7,867 bases of DNA from JBKHHU01 sp046539045 (GTDB taxonomy: Bacteria; Planctomycetota; Phycisphaerae; SM23-33), in NCBI GenBank assembly GCA_046539045.1, contig JBKHHU010000164.1:1-7867 (forward strand), read 5' to 3'. How positions within the stretch are numbered: the first letter of the stretch is position 1; each line of letters opens with the position of its first letter. The notes below the pieces were generated by a model, which was not told the DNA's origin, searched no databases, and saw nothing but the letters and a program-made list of their open reading frames with translations. Shown here in pieces: positions 1-5,921 of this stretch. Position numbers and translations under genes: made by a program.

Positions 1-2
1 CG

Positions 3-698
3 AAGCCGCTCGAAATCTACCTTCTGATGGGCCAGTCCAACATGTCCGGACGCGGCGAGGTGGACGATTGCGACCGCGTCAGCCATCCGCGTGTATTCAT
101 GATGGACGCGGCAGGGCGGTTTGTCCCCGCCGTGGAGCCGGTTCATTTCGACAAGCCGTCGATGTGCGGCGTCGGGCCCGGGTTGGCGTTCGCCAAGGCT
201 ATCGCCGAGGCCCGTCCGGAAGCGAATGTCGGGCTGGTTCCCTGCGCGGTGGGAGGAACCCCGCTGAGCCGATGGACCAAACACGCGGACCTGTACGACC
301 AGGCGCTGACCCGCGCGAAGGAGGCCCGGCGGTTCGGGCGCCTGGCAGGGATGCTTTGGCACCAGGGCGAATCTGATGCCGATGAGCAGACCGACGCGGA
401 AACCTACGGCGAGCGACTGGCGGCGATGATCAGCAATCTCCGGGCCGATCTGGGCGATCACGACCTGCCGTGCGTGGTCGGTACGCTCGGGGAATTCCTG
501 CAGGAGCATGGCGGCTACCGGCACTTCGATCTGGTCAACCGGCAGCTGCGCACCCTCGGCCGCAAGATGAACCGCGTGCGATGTGCCGATGCCGACGGGC
601 TCGGGCACAAGGGCGATCGGTTGCATTTCGACGCCCCGGCAGCACGCGAACTGGGCCGCCGCTACGCAAGGCAGATGCTGCGTCTGCTGGAGGAATAG
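3..698 (+). CDS. SASA-family SGNH esterase (sialate O-acetylesterase-like), 5'-truncated
   Basis: The reading frame is open from the window edge (codons from base 3) to TAG at 696-698, so the N-terminus is missing. An internal ATG at 27 is unlikely to be the start, because the residues before it (PLEIYLL) look like the first beta-strand leading into the nucleophile motif. Numbering from that ATG, the protein shows the SASA/DUF303 hallmarks: GQSNMSG with nucleophile Ser4, a GPG oxyanion-type block at 50-52, WHQGESD at 111-117, and DRLH at 197-200 supplying the catalytic Asp and His. The family removes O-acetyl groups from sialic acids or plant polysaccharides such as xylan; substrate cannot be read from this fragment. 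In planctomycetes such enzymes are commonly secreted, but the signal-peptide region lies outside the window. The gene ends 22 bp from the convergent SGNH gene. Family assignment is firm; substrate is unknown. Confidence 0.88.
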   Translation, partial: KPLEIYLLMGQSNMSGRGEVDDCDRVSHPRVFMMDAAGRFVPAVEPVHFDKPSMCGVGPGLAFAKAIAEARPEANVGLVPCAVGGTPLSRWTKHADLYDQALTRAKEARRFGRLAGMLWHQGESDADEQTDAETYGERLAAMISNLRADLGDHDLPCVVGTLGEFLQEHGGYRHFDLVNRQLRTLGRKMNRVRCADADGLGHKGDRLHFDAPAARELGRRYARQMLRLLEE

Positions 699-730
699 GC
701 TACCACCCGCCGCCGGGAGGCTACTCCAGC
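686..730. terminator. Inverted repeat across two convergent gene ends (weak bidirectional terminator candidate)
   Basis: GCTGGAG at 686-692 and CTCCAGC at 724-730 are perfect 7-bp complements flanking 31 nt, which include a GC-rich CCCGCCGCCGGG core able to fold by itself. The arms lie in the last codons of the two convergent genes, both of which end in Leu-Glu codons. The symmetry may therefore be a coding coincidence. There is no T-tract on either strand. Confidence 0.2.
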
Positions 731-2499
731 GGCTGGACGATGACGGTGTACATCCCGTTTTTCTGTGGCCGTCCCAGCGTGACCGAGCCCTTGTCAAAGA
801 CGCGGCTGCAGACGAACGATGCGGTCTTTCCGAAATCGGCCTCCGCGGCGAACCACGAACTCAGCCATTGGGGGGCGTCGGTGTCTTCCGGCAGGAGCAG
901 CCACACCCGCGAGCGGCAGGGCAGCGTGAACCGAAGCGCGTACTCGTCGGTGATCTGTTTCTTGGTGTCGTTGGCCGGCTGAAGCACCGGCAGGTCCGCC
1001 AGCGCCTCCGGAACGCTGGAATATATGTAGTTCCGGTCGGTGTACCGCGGCAGGCCCTTCTTGAGCGTTTGCCACTGAAACGTCTGCCCCAGTGAGTCCC
1101 GAGCCGGGTCGAGACGACAGCCGCTACCGGTCGGCTCGGGCGCTTCCGGCGGTTGCGGGAGTTTTTTCCGCTCGGCCCGGACCCGCACCTGTTCGAGCTG
1201 CCGGGTGAGCTTGTCCGCCCCGGTTTCGTTGCAGTGGTCGCCGTCGGCAAAACTCTCCCTGCCCAGTTCGTGCCGCCCGCCGCGGTTGATATCCACAAAC
1301 TCCACGTTCGCGAATTCCCGCGCCAGCTGGTTCAGGTTCCGCACGAGCAGTTGATTTCCCTCCCGGCTGGTGCCGTCGTCGTCCACGGCCGGCGACAGCG
1401 CGCTACCCGGATGGATCGGCGGGGTGAAAATCATCAGCCGCACGCCGCGACGGTGCAGGTCGCGGGCCAGTGTCCGCAGCAGAATCAGCCGACGCACGGA
1501 CAGATCAAACCGACACCGCTGGAAATGTTGGGCGACGCTCTTGTCAGCCCGTCGCTCCCGCTGTTTTCGTTTGTTGTTGTTCCAGCCGCATGGCGAAACG
1601 TACCTGCCGTTGAGCTTCAGGGCCCGCAGTTCATCCGCGGTCACGGCCTCGAGTCCGTCGAGGGTCTCCAGTTCCTTCCGGTGCTTGCGGTCGTAGCGAT
1701 AGCCCGGGCTGCGGAGCAGGTTGTGCAGCTTCCCGCGGTTGGTCCATTGCTCGTTCAGCACACGCGGAGAGACCCCGTAGACGACCCATTCCAGCTTCGG
1801 GCAGGTCAGCAGGTATTCGCGGATCAGGCGGTCCTGGAAGAACAGCGACGTGCTTTCCACGGCCAGGTTGTACGCCGGCGGGCGATCCGTATCGGCCCGT
1901 TCGTACATCAGCGACGGCTTGAACCCCTGCTGGGTGCGGGAATCGCCCACGCCGACCAGTCGCAGCTGCTTCCGACAGACGAGAAACCCGCGGATCTTCT
2001 CGCTCAGACCGCACCCGTAATCGAACGATCTCTTGCCGCGCCCCAGCGCCCGGCGGATCTGCTTCTCCCGCCGCCTGCGGATCTTCTCTGTCTGCCCGAT
2101 GTCGTAGAACAGCGGGGTGTCGGTGTCGCCGGCCAGCGTGTCCGAGCGTTTCTCTGTCTGCAGATGCTTGTGGGCGGAGCAGGGCTCCACTTTCAGACGC
2201 ACGCGGCTGCCTTTCCGGGCGGAGAGCATCGGCAGCGGTTTGCCCGCCCGGACGGCCCAGTGGAATACGCGAACGGTTTTTGCATCGCAGGTGCCGCGAA
2301 GAACTTTCTCCACGCGATATTCGTAGCAGATCAGGGCCTTGCGATAAGGAGCGATGTCTTCGGCGGTGATCGTTTCGGATTTCCTGATCAATGTCGCTTC
2401 CAGTGTCAGACGCTGTCCGGTGGCGGCGGTGAGGCGCTCTGCGGCGGCAGCGACGCAACAGAGGACCAGCAAAAAACGCAACCGGCGGGCAAATGACAT
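721..2499 (-). CDS. Secreted SGNH/GDSL-like protein with C-terminal beta-sandwich-like domain
   Basis: This is a 592-residue exported protein. ATG at 2499-2497 follows a good ribosome site (AAAGGAG, 9 nt spacing). Residues 1-25 form a signal peptide (basic MSFARRLR, hydrophobic core, AERLTA). Residues about 30-110 form an unassigned beta-rich region, then comes a very basic stretch (about 138-157). The SGNH core runs about 178-440: LVGVGDSRTQ carries the block I GDS with Ser187, YNLAVES has a block III-like Asn211, and FADGDHCNETG gives the DxxH pair Asp419/His422. A proline-rich linker (446-457) leads to a module at about 468-592 with the pattern YTDRNY...VPEAL...ANDTK...LRFTL...PQWL. I recognise this from secreted polysaccharide-active proteins. 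The core recalls AlgJ/AlgX-like SGNH proteins that O-acetylate exported polysaccharide, but no MBOAT partner is visible. Acyl-esterase versus acetyltransferase activity cannot be decided. Confidence 0.82.
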   Translation of the reverse strand: MSFARRLRFLLVLCCVAAAAERLTAATGQRLTLEATLIRKSETITAEDIAPYRKALICYEYRVEKVLRGTCDAKTVRVFHWAVRAGKPLPMLSARKGSRVRLKVEPCSAHKHLQTEKRSDTLAGDTDTPLFYDIGQTEKIRRRREKQIRRALGRGKRSFDYGCGLSEKIRGFLVCRKQLRLVGVGDSRTQQGFKPSLMYERADTDRPPAYNLAVESTSLFFQDRLIREYLLTCPKLEWVVYGVSPRVLNEQWTNRGKLHNLLRSPGYRYDRKHRKELETLDGLEAVTADELRALKLNGRYVSPCGWNNNKRKQRERRADKSVAQHFQRCRFDLSVRRLILLRTLARDLHRRGVRLMIFTPPIHPGSALSPAVDDDGTSREGNQLLVRNLNQLAREFANVEFVDINRGGRHELGRESFADGDHCNETGADKLTRQLEQVRVRAERKKLPQPPEAPEPTGSGCRLDPARDSLGQTFQWQTLKKGLPRYTDRNYIYSSVPEALADLPVLQPANDTKKQITDEYALRFTLPCRSRVWLLLPEDTDAPQWLSSWFAAEADFGKTASFVCSRVFDKGSVTLGRPQKNGMYTVIVQPLE

Positions 2500-2612
2500 T
2501 GGCGATGGCTCCTTTCTTTCCAGTAGTGTAATGGAGCAATCGTTGCATGGGTTCCGCTATGATTCCGTGTTGGCGGGGTCGTCATCAATAACCTGTTGCA
2601 GGAAGTATCTTT
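2500..2612. promoter_or_regulatory. Divergent intergenic region between SGNH gene and ankyrin operon
   Basis: These 113 bp must hold the promoters for both divergent transcripts. On the plus strand, TATGAT at 2558-2563 is a fair -10 box, but no acceptable -35 lies 15-18 bp upstream (TTGCAT at 2543 is only 9 bp away). On the minus strand, TACACT (complement of about 2530) is a possible -10, also without a clear -35. Ribosome sites are clear on both sides: AAAGGAG (complement of 2509-2515) and AGGAAG (2600-2605). Confidence 0.35.
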
Positions 2613-3491
2613 TTGTTCAACAACCGAATCGTACAGAGCGTGCTGTTTGCGGGCTTTTCGGGTGCATGTCTTCTCGTTGGGTCGGGCTGTGAAAGCGACC
2701 GCGTGGTCGAGAAGTATTCCTCGCTCCACGAGGCGATCGCCGCGGGTGATTACCACGCGATGGTGGCGATGCTGGAATCCGGAGCCGATCCCAATGGCTC
2801 GGACGAATACGGCGCCTCGCCGTTGCACCTCGCTGGCCTGCAGGGCAGGCAGCAGTCGATCGAAACGCTGCTTGAGCACGGGGCCGAGGTGGACCCGCGC
2901 GACTGGGCGGATCGGACCCCGTTGCACTACGCTGCACGCGGAGGGCACTTCCCCGCGGTTATCGTGCTGCTCAACAACCGGGCCGATGTCAATGCACGCG
3001 ATCTGGACCAGGCCACCCCGCTCCACTTCGGCGTATCGCGTGGCGTGCCGGAGGTCGTCCTGCAGCTGCTTGAGAACAAAGCCGACGTCAACGCGGCCAC
3101 TCTCAGCGGCACCAGCCCGCTGCACATCGCCGCGGCGGGGGGCAAGGGGCAGTGCACCCGGTTCCTCCTGAAATTCGGCGCAGATGCCTCGGCGGAGAAC
3201 AAGGGCAGCGGGACCCCTCTCCACGACGCGGCGGGAAGCGGCTCTGCCGATATCGTTACGCTGCTGCTCGAACGAGACGTGAATGTCAACGCCCCGGATG
3301 ACGCCGGATACACGCCCCTGCACCGGGCGGCGCTGAAAGGGCGGGTGAAGACCATCGAATTGCTGCTCCAGGCCGATGCCGACCCAACACGGAAGGACCG
3401 GAGCGGCTTGACTCCCGCACAACTCGCCAGGCAGAAGGAACACACAAAAGCCGCCGAACTTCTGGAAGGTGTCACCAAGGTCGGCGAATGA
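2613..3491 (+). CDS. Ankyrin-repeat lipoprotein (first of tandem pair)
   Basis: This 292-residue protein is predicted to be exported and lipid-anchored. The start is TTG at 2613, supported by AGGAAG at 2600-2605 (7 nt spacing) and by the signal peptide that begins there; no in-frame ATG gives that peptide. Residues 1-25 are a signal sequence, and Cys26 in LLVGSGC is the likely lipidated residue. The lipobox is loose, with Gly at -3. The rest is about eight 33-residue ankyrin repeats (37-287): a degenerate first repeat (SSLHEAIAAGD), six good copies with the PLHxA core (from about 68, 101, 134, 167, 200 and 233), and a worn C-terminal cap with PAQLA in place of PLHLA. Ankyrin arrays bind proteins and have no enzymatic role; the partner is not encoded recognisably here. 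TGA at 3489-3491 overlaps an ATG, but the true next start is 32 nt downstream. A paralogue follows. Confidence 0.87.
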   Translation: MFNNRIVQSVLFAGFSGACLLVGSGCESDRVVEKYSSLHEAIAAGDYHAMVAMLESGADPNGSDEYGASPLHLAGLQGRQQSIETLLEHGAEVDPRDWADRTPLHYAARGGHFPAVIVLLNNRADVNARDLDQATPLHFGVSRGVPEVVLQLLENKADVNAATLSGTSPLHIAAAGGKGQCTRFLLKFGADASAENKGSGTPLHDAAGSGSADIVTLLLERDVNVNAPDDAGYTPLHRAALKGRVKTIELLLQADADPTRKDRSGLTPAQLARQKEHTKAAELLEGVTKVGE

Positions 3492-3523
3492 TCATTGCCT
3501 ATCGCTCAAGAAAGGAAGGGATG

Positions 3524-4366
3524 ATGAAACATCTGCTCAGCTTGCTTCTACTGATTACCGTGGCGGCCGCTACCGCCTGCAATACCCGCGCCGGCAGTGA
3601 CAAACTCCACCAGGCCGCCGCCAACGGCGACATGAACGCCGCGTGGGCCGAGATCGACAACGGTGCCGACATCAACGCCACCAACGACAAGGGCCAGACG
3701 CCGCTGCACTTCGCTGCCGACAAAAACAAACCCGAGATGGCCAAGCTGCTGATCGAACAGGGTGCCGACATCGACGCGCTGGACGAAAACGAGGCGGCCC
3801 CGATTCACCTTGCCGCCCGCTCCGGTGCGGAAGAGATTGTCATCCTGCTCCTGCAGGCAGGGGCCGACGTGAACCGGCGGTGCGTTTTCGGCTTCACGCC
3901 GCTGCACTTCGCCGCGCGCAAGGGCTATCCGGACCTGACCCGCACCCTGCTCAAGCAGGGGGCCCGGACAGACACCAGGGACATGAACGGGCTGACTCCG
4001 CTGGCATCGGCGGCCCATTTCGGCAGGAAGGACGCGCTGGAGATCCTCATCGATGCCGGGGCCAAGATGAACACCAAAGACGATGCCGGACTCACCCCGC
4101 TGCACCACGCTGCCGACGGGAACACCGAACGGGCTGCCGACGTGGCCGGCATCCTCCTGAACAATGGAGCGGATCCCAACGCCGTCAGCAAGACCGGCAG
4201 GACGCCGCTTCACCTTGCCGTCATCGGAGAGAACGTCAAGCTGGTCGAAGTGCTCGCCAACCGCAAGGGCGACGAGACCATCAAGGACCGCAACGGCAAG
4301 ACTCCGCTGGATTACGCTCGCGAGGAAGACAACCAGACCATCCTCAAGTGGCTCACCGCAGAGTAA
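3524..4366 (+). CDS. Ankyrin-repeat lipoprotein (second of tandem pair)
   Basis: This 280-residue exported protein belongs to the same family as the upstream gene. ATG 3524 is preferred over ATG 3521 and ATG 3488: AAGGAA (3512-3517) is well spaced only for it, and it gives a compact signal peptide MKHLLSLLLLITVAAATAC. Cys19 is the probable lipid attachment site; the lipobox ATAC is acceptable but not ideal. Eight ankyrin repeats span about 26-278. The consensus (GxTPLHxAA...LLxxGADxN) is clearest in repeats 2-4 and 7. Repeat 5 has PLASA in place of PLHxA, and repeat 6 carries a three-residue insertion (GNTERAADVAG). It is probably co-transcribed with the upstream gene, since the gap is 32 nt with its own ribosome site and no visible promoter. 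The pair looks like an old tandem duplication: repeat layout is shared but sequences have diverged. The binding partner is unknown. Confidence 0.87.
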   Translation: MKHLLSLLLLITVAAATACNTRAGSDKLHQAAANGDMNAAWAEIDNGADINATNDKGQTPLHFAADKNKPEMAKLLIEQGADIDALDENEAAPIHLAARSGAEEIVILLLQAGADVNRRCVFGFTPLHFAARKGYPDLTRTLLKQGARTDTRDMNGLTPLASAAHFGRKDALEILIDAGAKMNTKDDAGLTPLHHAADGNTERAADVAGILLNNGADPNAVSKTGRTPLHLAVIGENVKLVEVLANRKGDETIKDRNGKTPLDYAREEDNQTILKWLTAE

Positions 4367-4395
4367 ACGCCCCGGCCTGATTATCGGCGCGCGGA

Positions 4396-4432
4396 TACGC
4401 CGCGGCGCTCTTTCGAGACCAGCCGCGGCGTA
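4396..4432. terminator. 11-bp inverted repeat, bidirectional terminator candidate
   Basis: The arm TACGCCGCGGC at 4396-4406 is exactly complementary to GCCGCGGCGTA at 4422-4432 across a 15-nt loop that holds a small CTC/GAG stem. It lies in the 93-bp gap where the ankyrin operon and the PEP-CTERM gene converge, 30 nt after one stop and 28 nt before the other. The stem is strong, but neither strand has a T-tract after it, so it is not a textbook intrinsic terminator. It could instead block 3' exonucleases or work with a factor. Confidence 0.5.
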
Positions 4433-4459
4433 CCGGGAAACGGGAGTATTGTAGGCCTT

Positions 4460-5263
4460 TCAGGCGGTGCGTTTGCGTTTCCTGCGTGTCAGCACGATGG
4501 CTGCTCCACCGCCGAGAATCGCCAGGGTCGTCGGCTCCGGAACCGGATTGCCGCCCGCGCCGAGTGAGCCGGTGAGGCTCTCGCCATCCACCACGTCGGC
4601 GCTGATGGCATGGAACCCGACCGAGTGCATCGGGCTTTCATTCGGTCCGCCGACAAACTGGTTGAGGTAATCGATCTCGGTCGACCCCTCGGCCAGGAGG
4701 GTCTCAAACTCGACCTTCAGGAACTCACCCGGGGCAATTCCGTGCCGTTCCGGGGATGGCTCGGCCTGCAGCTCGAGAATGCCGAAGTAACCCGCGGACG
4801 AACCACCGTTGTTGCCGTTACCGTTGCCTTTACCTTTACCCTTGCCCCGGCCGTTGCCCCTGCCGTTGCTCCCGCCGGTTGCGGCGACAGGTCCGGACTC
4901 GGTGTACGGATCGTGGTAGGCGGGCAGGCCGTTGGATTCGGCATAGCTGTAGTCGACATCATCCGTATCCGTCAACACCACGGGGTTCCACAGGACCGCC
5001 TGATCCGTGTCGTTGTTGTACACGTCGAGGACGATCTCTTTGAAAACCGCCGATGCTTCGTAGTTGGTGGACACGTTCGTGAACGTCGCGGTCGCCTTCC
5101 CGCCCGAAACCGACAGGTCGAACTCCAGCCGGACGTCGCTGAGATTCGCGCCCTCCTCCAGCGAGTGGTCGGCGTTGGTGCCGTAGACGATGACCGATGC
5201 GGATGCGGCAGTACTGAGAACCAGAAGTGAAACGGTAGCGATAGTGAACAATTTGGTATACAT
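4460..5263 (-). CDS. PEP-CTERM sorting domain protein with Gly/Lys/Asn-rich insert
   Basis: This is a 267-residue exported surface protein. ATG at 5263-5261 follows GGGAGG (complement of 5271-5276, 7 nt spacing). Residues 1-22 are a signal peptide ending STAASA. The C-terminus is a complete PEP-CTERM tripartite signal: VPEP at 241-244, hydrophobic LAILGGGAAIVL (about 247-258), and basic RRKRKR (260-265). In known systems an exosortase-type transpeptidase recognises this tail during export; no exosortase gene is in the window. The body (23-240) looks beta-rich and carries no family I recognise. Residues about 131-153 are a low-complexity run of Gly alternating with Arg, Lys and Asn, encoded by degenerate 6-bp units; it probably forms a flexible basic linker splitting two ordered halves. 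A polysaccharide-matrix role is typical of the class but not shown here. Its gene converges on the ankyrin operon. Confidence 0.85.
   Translation of the reverse strand: MYTKLFTIATVSLLVLSTAASASVIVYGTNADHSLEEGANLSDVRLEFDLSVSGGKATATFTNVSTNYEASAVFKEIVLDVYNNDTDQAVLWNPVVLTDTDDVDYSYAESNGLPAYHDPYTESGPVAATGGSNGRGNGRGKGKGKGNGNGNNGGSSAGYFGILELQAEPSPERHGIAPGEFLKVEFETLLAEGSTEIDYLNQFVGGPNESPMHSVGFHAISADVVDGESLTGSLGAGGNPVPEPTTLAILGGGAAIVLTRRKRKRTA
4815..4868 (-). repeat. Degenerate hexanucleotide repeat in the PEP-CTERM gene
   Basis: Nine consecutive 6-bp units (CCGTTA, CCGTTG, CCTTTA, CCTTTA, CCCTTG, CCCCGG, CCGTTG, CCCCTG, CCGTTG on the plus strand) encode the alternating Gly-Arg/Lys/Asn run on the complement. 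The unit length is a multiple of three, so copy-number change would lengthen or shorten the linker without breaking the frame. Confidence 0.75.
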
Positions 5264-5353
5264 GGAACAGCCTCCCTTTTTCTCTCTCTTGCGCTCTTGT
5301 GAGCCTCTCTTTGCGATTCCTGCGATCCGTATGGGTGACCGTGGAATCCCTAC

Positions 5354-5384
5354 ATAGTAGGTCAGGTATACATCGGAATTCCAA
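5354..5384 (-). promoter_or_regulatory. Possible promoter of the PEP-CTERM gene
   Basis: On the minus strand a TTGGAA box (complement of 5379-5384) precedes TACTAT (complement of 5354-5359) with a long 19-bp spacer. The -10 box sits inside a small palindrome, CCTACATAGTAGG (5349-5361), which could be an operator. The surrounding stretch 5340-5400 is the most AT-rich part of the upstream region. The implied leader would be about 85 nt. The -35 and spacing are imperfect, so this is tentative. Confidence 0.3.
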
Positions 5385-5415
5385 ATTTTCCATTACCTGA
5401 TGGAGTATGAGGCCC

Positions 5416-5452
5416 CTGCGGCACAAGCTCCCGAGGCTTACCTGCCGTGCAG
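5416..5452. other. Imperfect hairpin of unknown role
   Basis: CTG-CGGCA (5416-5423) pairs with TGCCG-TG-CAG (5443-5452) leaving a 2-nt bulge. An inner AAGC/GCTT stem (5425-5428 with 5436-5439) closes a 7-nt loop. It lies about 150-190 nt upstream of the PEP-CTERM start, beyond the candidate promoter, so it may be an attenuator remnant, part of a small RNA, or chance in GC-rich DNA. Confidence 0.3.
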
Positions 5453-5809
5453 AACCACGATGGGTGGGGGCGTTATAAAAACCTCTGCCGATGGGAAGCT
5501 AGGATTCGCCGGCCGGTGAAGCAAACCGGGTCAGAAGAAAATTCGCAGAATCTGAAATGATGGGTTCAGCAACAGTTGCCACTCGGGCTCATGTCCGGGG
5601 CCGCGGGCGGCGAGGCGGTCTGTTGGGTCTGTTCGGTCATGCCGACATCGTACCGGGGCGGGCGCAGAAGGGCAAGGTGCCCAGCGGGTTGGGACGGAGG
5701 CGGCGGGAACCGCAGCGATCGCTCGCGACTGGAAGTCCATGGCGCCGAACGGGCTACGACGTTTTCGATGATGCGCTGCTGCCCGCAGACGGCAAAGGTC
5801 AGCCGGCGC

Positions 5810-5838
5810 TTGACAGAGCCCTTTGTCGGACCTATACT
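5810..5838 (+). promoter_or_regulatory. Near-consensus sigma-70-type promoter of the H1-DksA/lspA operon
   Basis: A perfect -35 box TTGACA (5810-5815) is followed, after exactly 17 bp, by TATACT (5833-5838), five of six matches to the -10 consensus. Transcription should begin near 5845, leaving a leader of about 77 nt before GTG 5922. This places a TTG at 5823 in the same frame inside the promoter, so it cannot be the start of the main transcript. Confidence 0.85.
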
Positions 5839-5921
5839 TCGCCAACTTGTCGCAGTATACATCCGGGGGCTCAGGTCCTCGAAAAACTCTCTGTAACTCG
5901 TTCACTAGAGGGATGTTAGCC

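Larger units (their letters stand above)
5264..5809. other. Gene-poor intergenic stretch with a few possible structures
   Basis: No convincing protein gene is visible on either strand between the PEP-CTERM start and the next promoter. Open frames here have no ribosome site and no family-like sequence. What it does hold: the possible PEP-CTERM promoter near 5354-5384; a hairpin at 5416-5452; a palindrome CCGGCCGG near 5509; a small stem ATTC-GCA-GAAT near 5540-5550; and AGCGATCGCT at 5714-5723. I found no tRNA, SRP RNA, RNase P or riboswitch motif I could name. Confidence 0.5.

Noticed and set aside
1153..2496. 447-codon open frame on the plus strand, antisense to the secreted SGNH gene
   Set aside because: It is the mirror of a high-GC gene. 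It has no ribosome site and no recognisable family, while the opposite strand has a signal peptide, catalytic motifs and a good ribosome site.
2406..3443. 345-codon minus-strand frame across the divergent spacer and the first ankyrin gene
   Set aside because: It covers the ankyrin repeats antisense; its own periodicity merely mirrors the 33-residue repeats, and it runs through the intergenic promoter region.
3488..3523. ATG at 3488 overlapping the stop of the first ankyrin gene as the start of the second
   Set aside because: The ATGA overlap is tempting, but the ribosome site at 3512-3517 and the signal peptide both point to ATG 3524; the extra residues would bury the signal peptide behind a charged leader.
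5714..5723. AGCGATCGCT palindrome resembling the cyanobacterial HIP1 octamer
   Set aside because: It is a single copy in the gap; one occurrence gives no sign of the high genomic frequency that defines HIP1.
5255..5862. GGTATACAT at 5255-5263 and 5365-5373 (110 bp apart), and GTATACAT at 5855-5862
   Set aside because: The first copy is simply the start codons of the PEP-CTERM gene; three copies of an 8-9 bp word centred on a 6-bp palindrome is thin evidence for a regulator site.
5823..5921. Upstream TTG (5823) as the start of the H1-DksA protein
   Set aside because: It lies between the -35 and -10 boxes, upstream of the predicted transcription start, and the extra 33 residues do not resemble the family.
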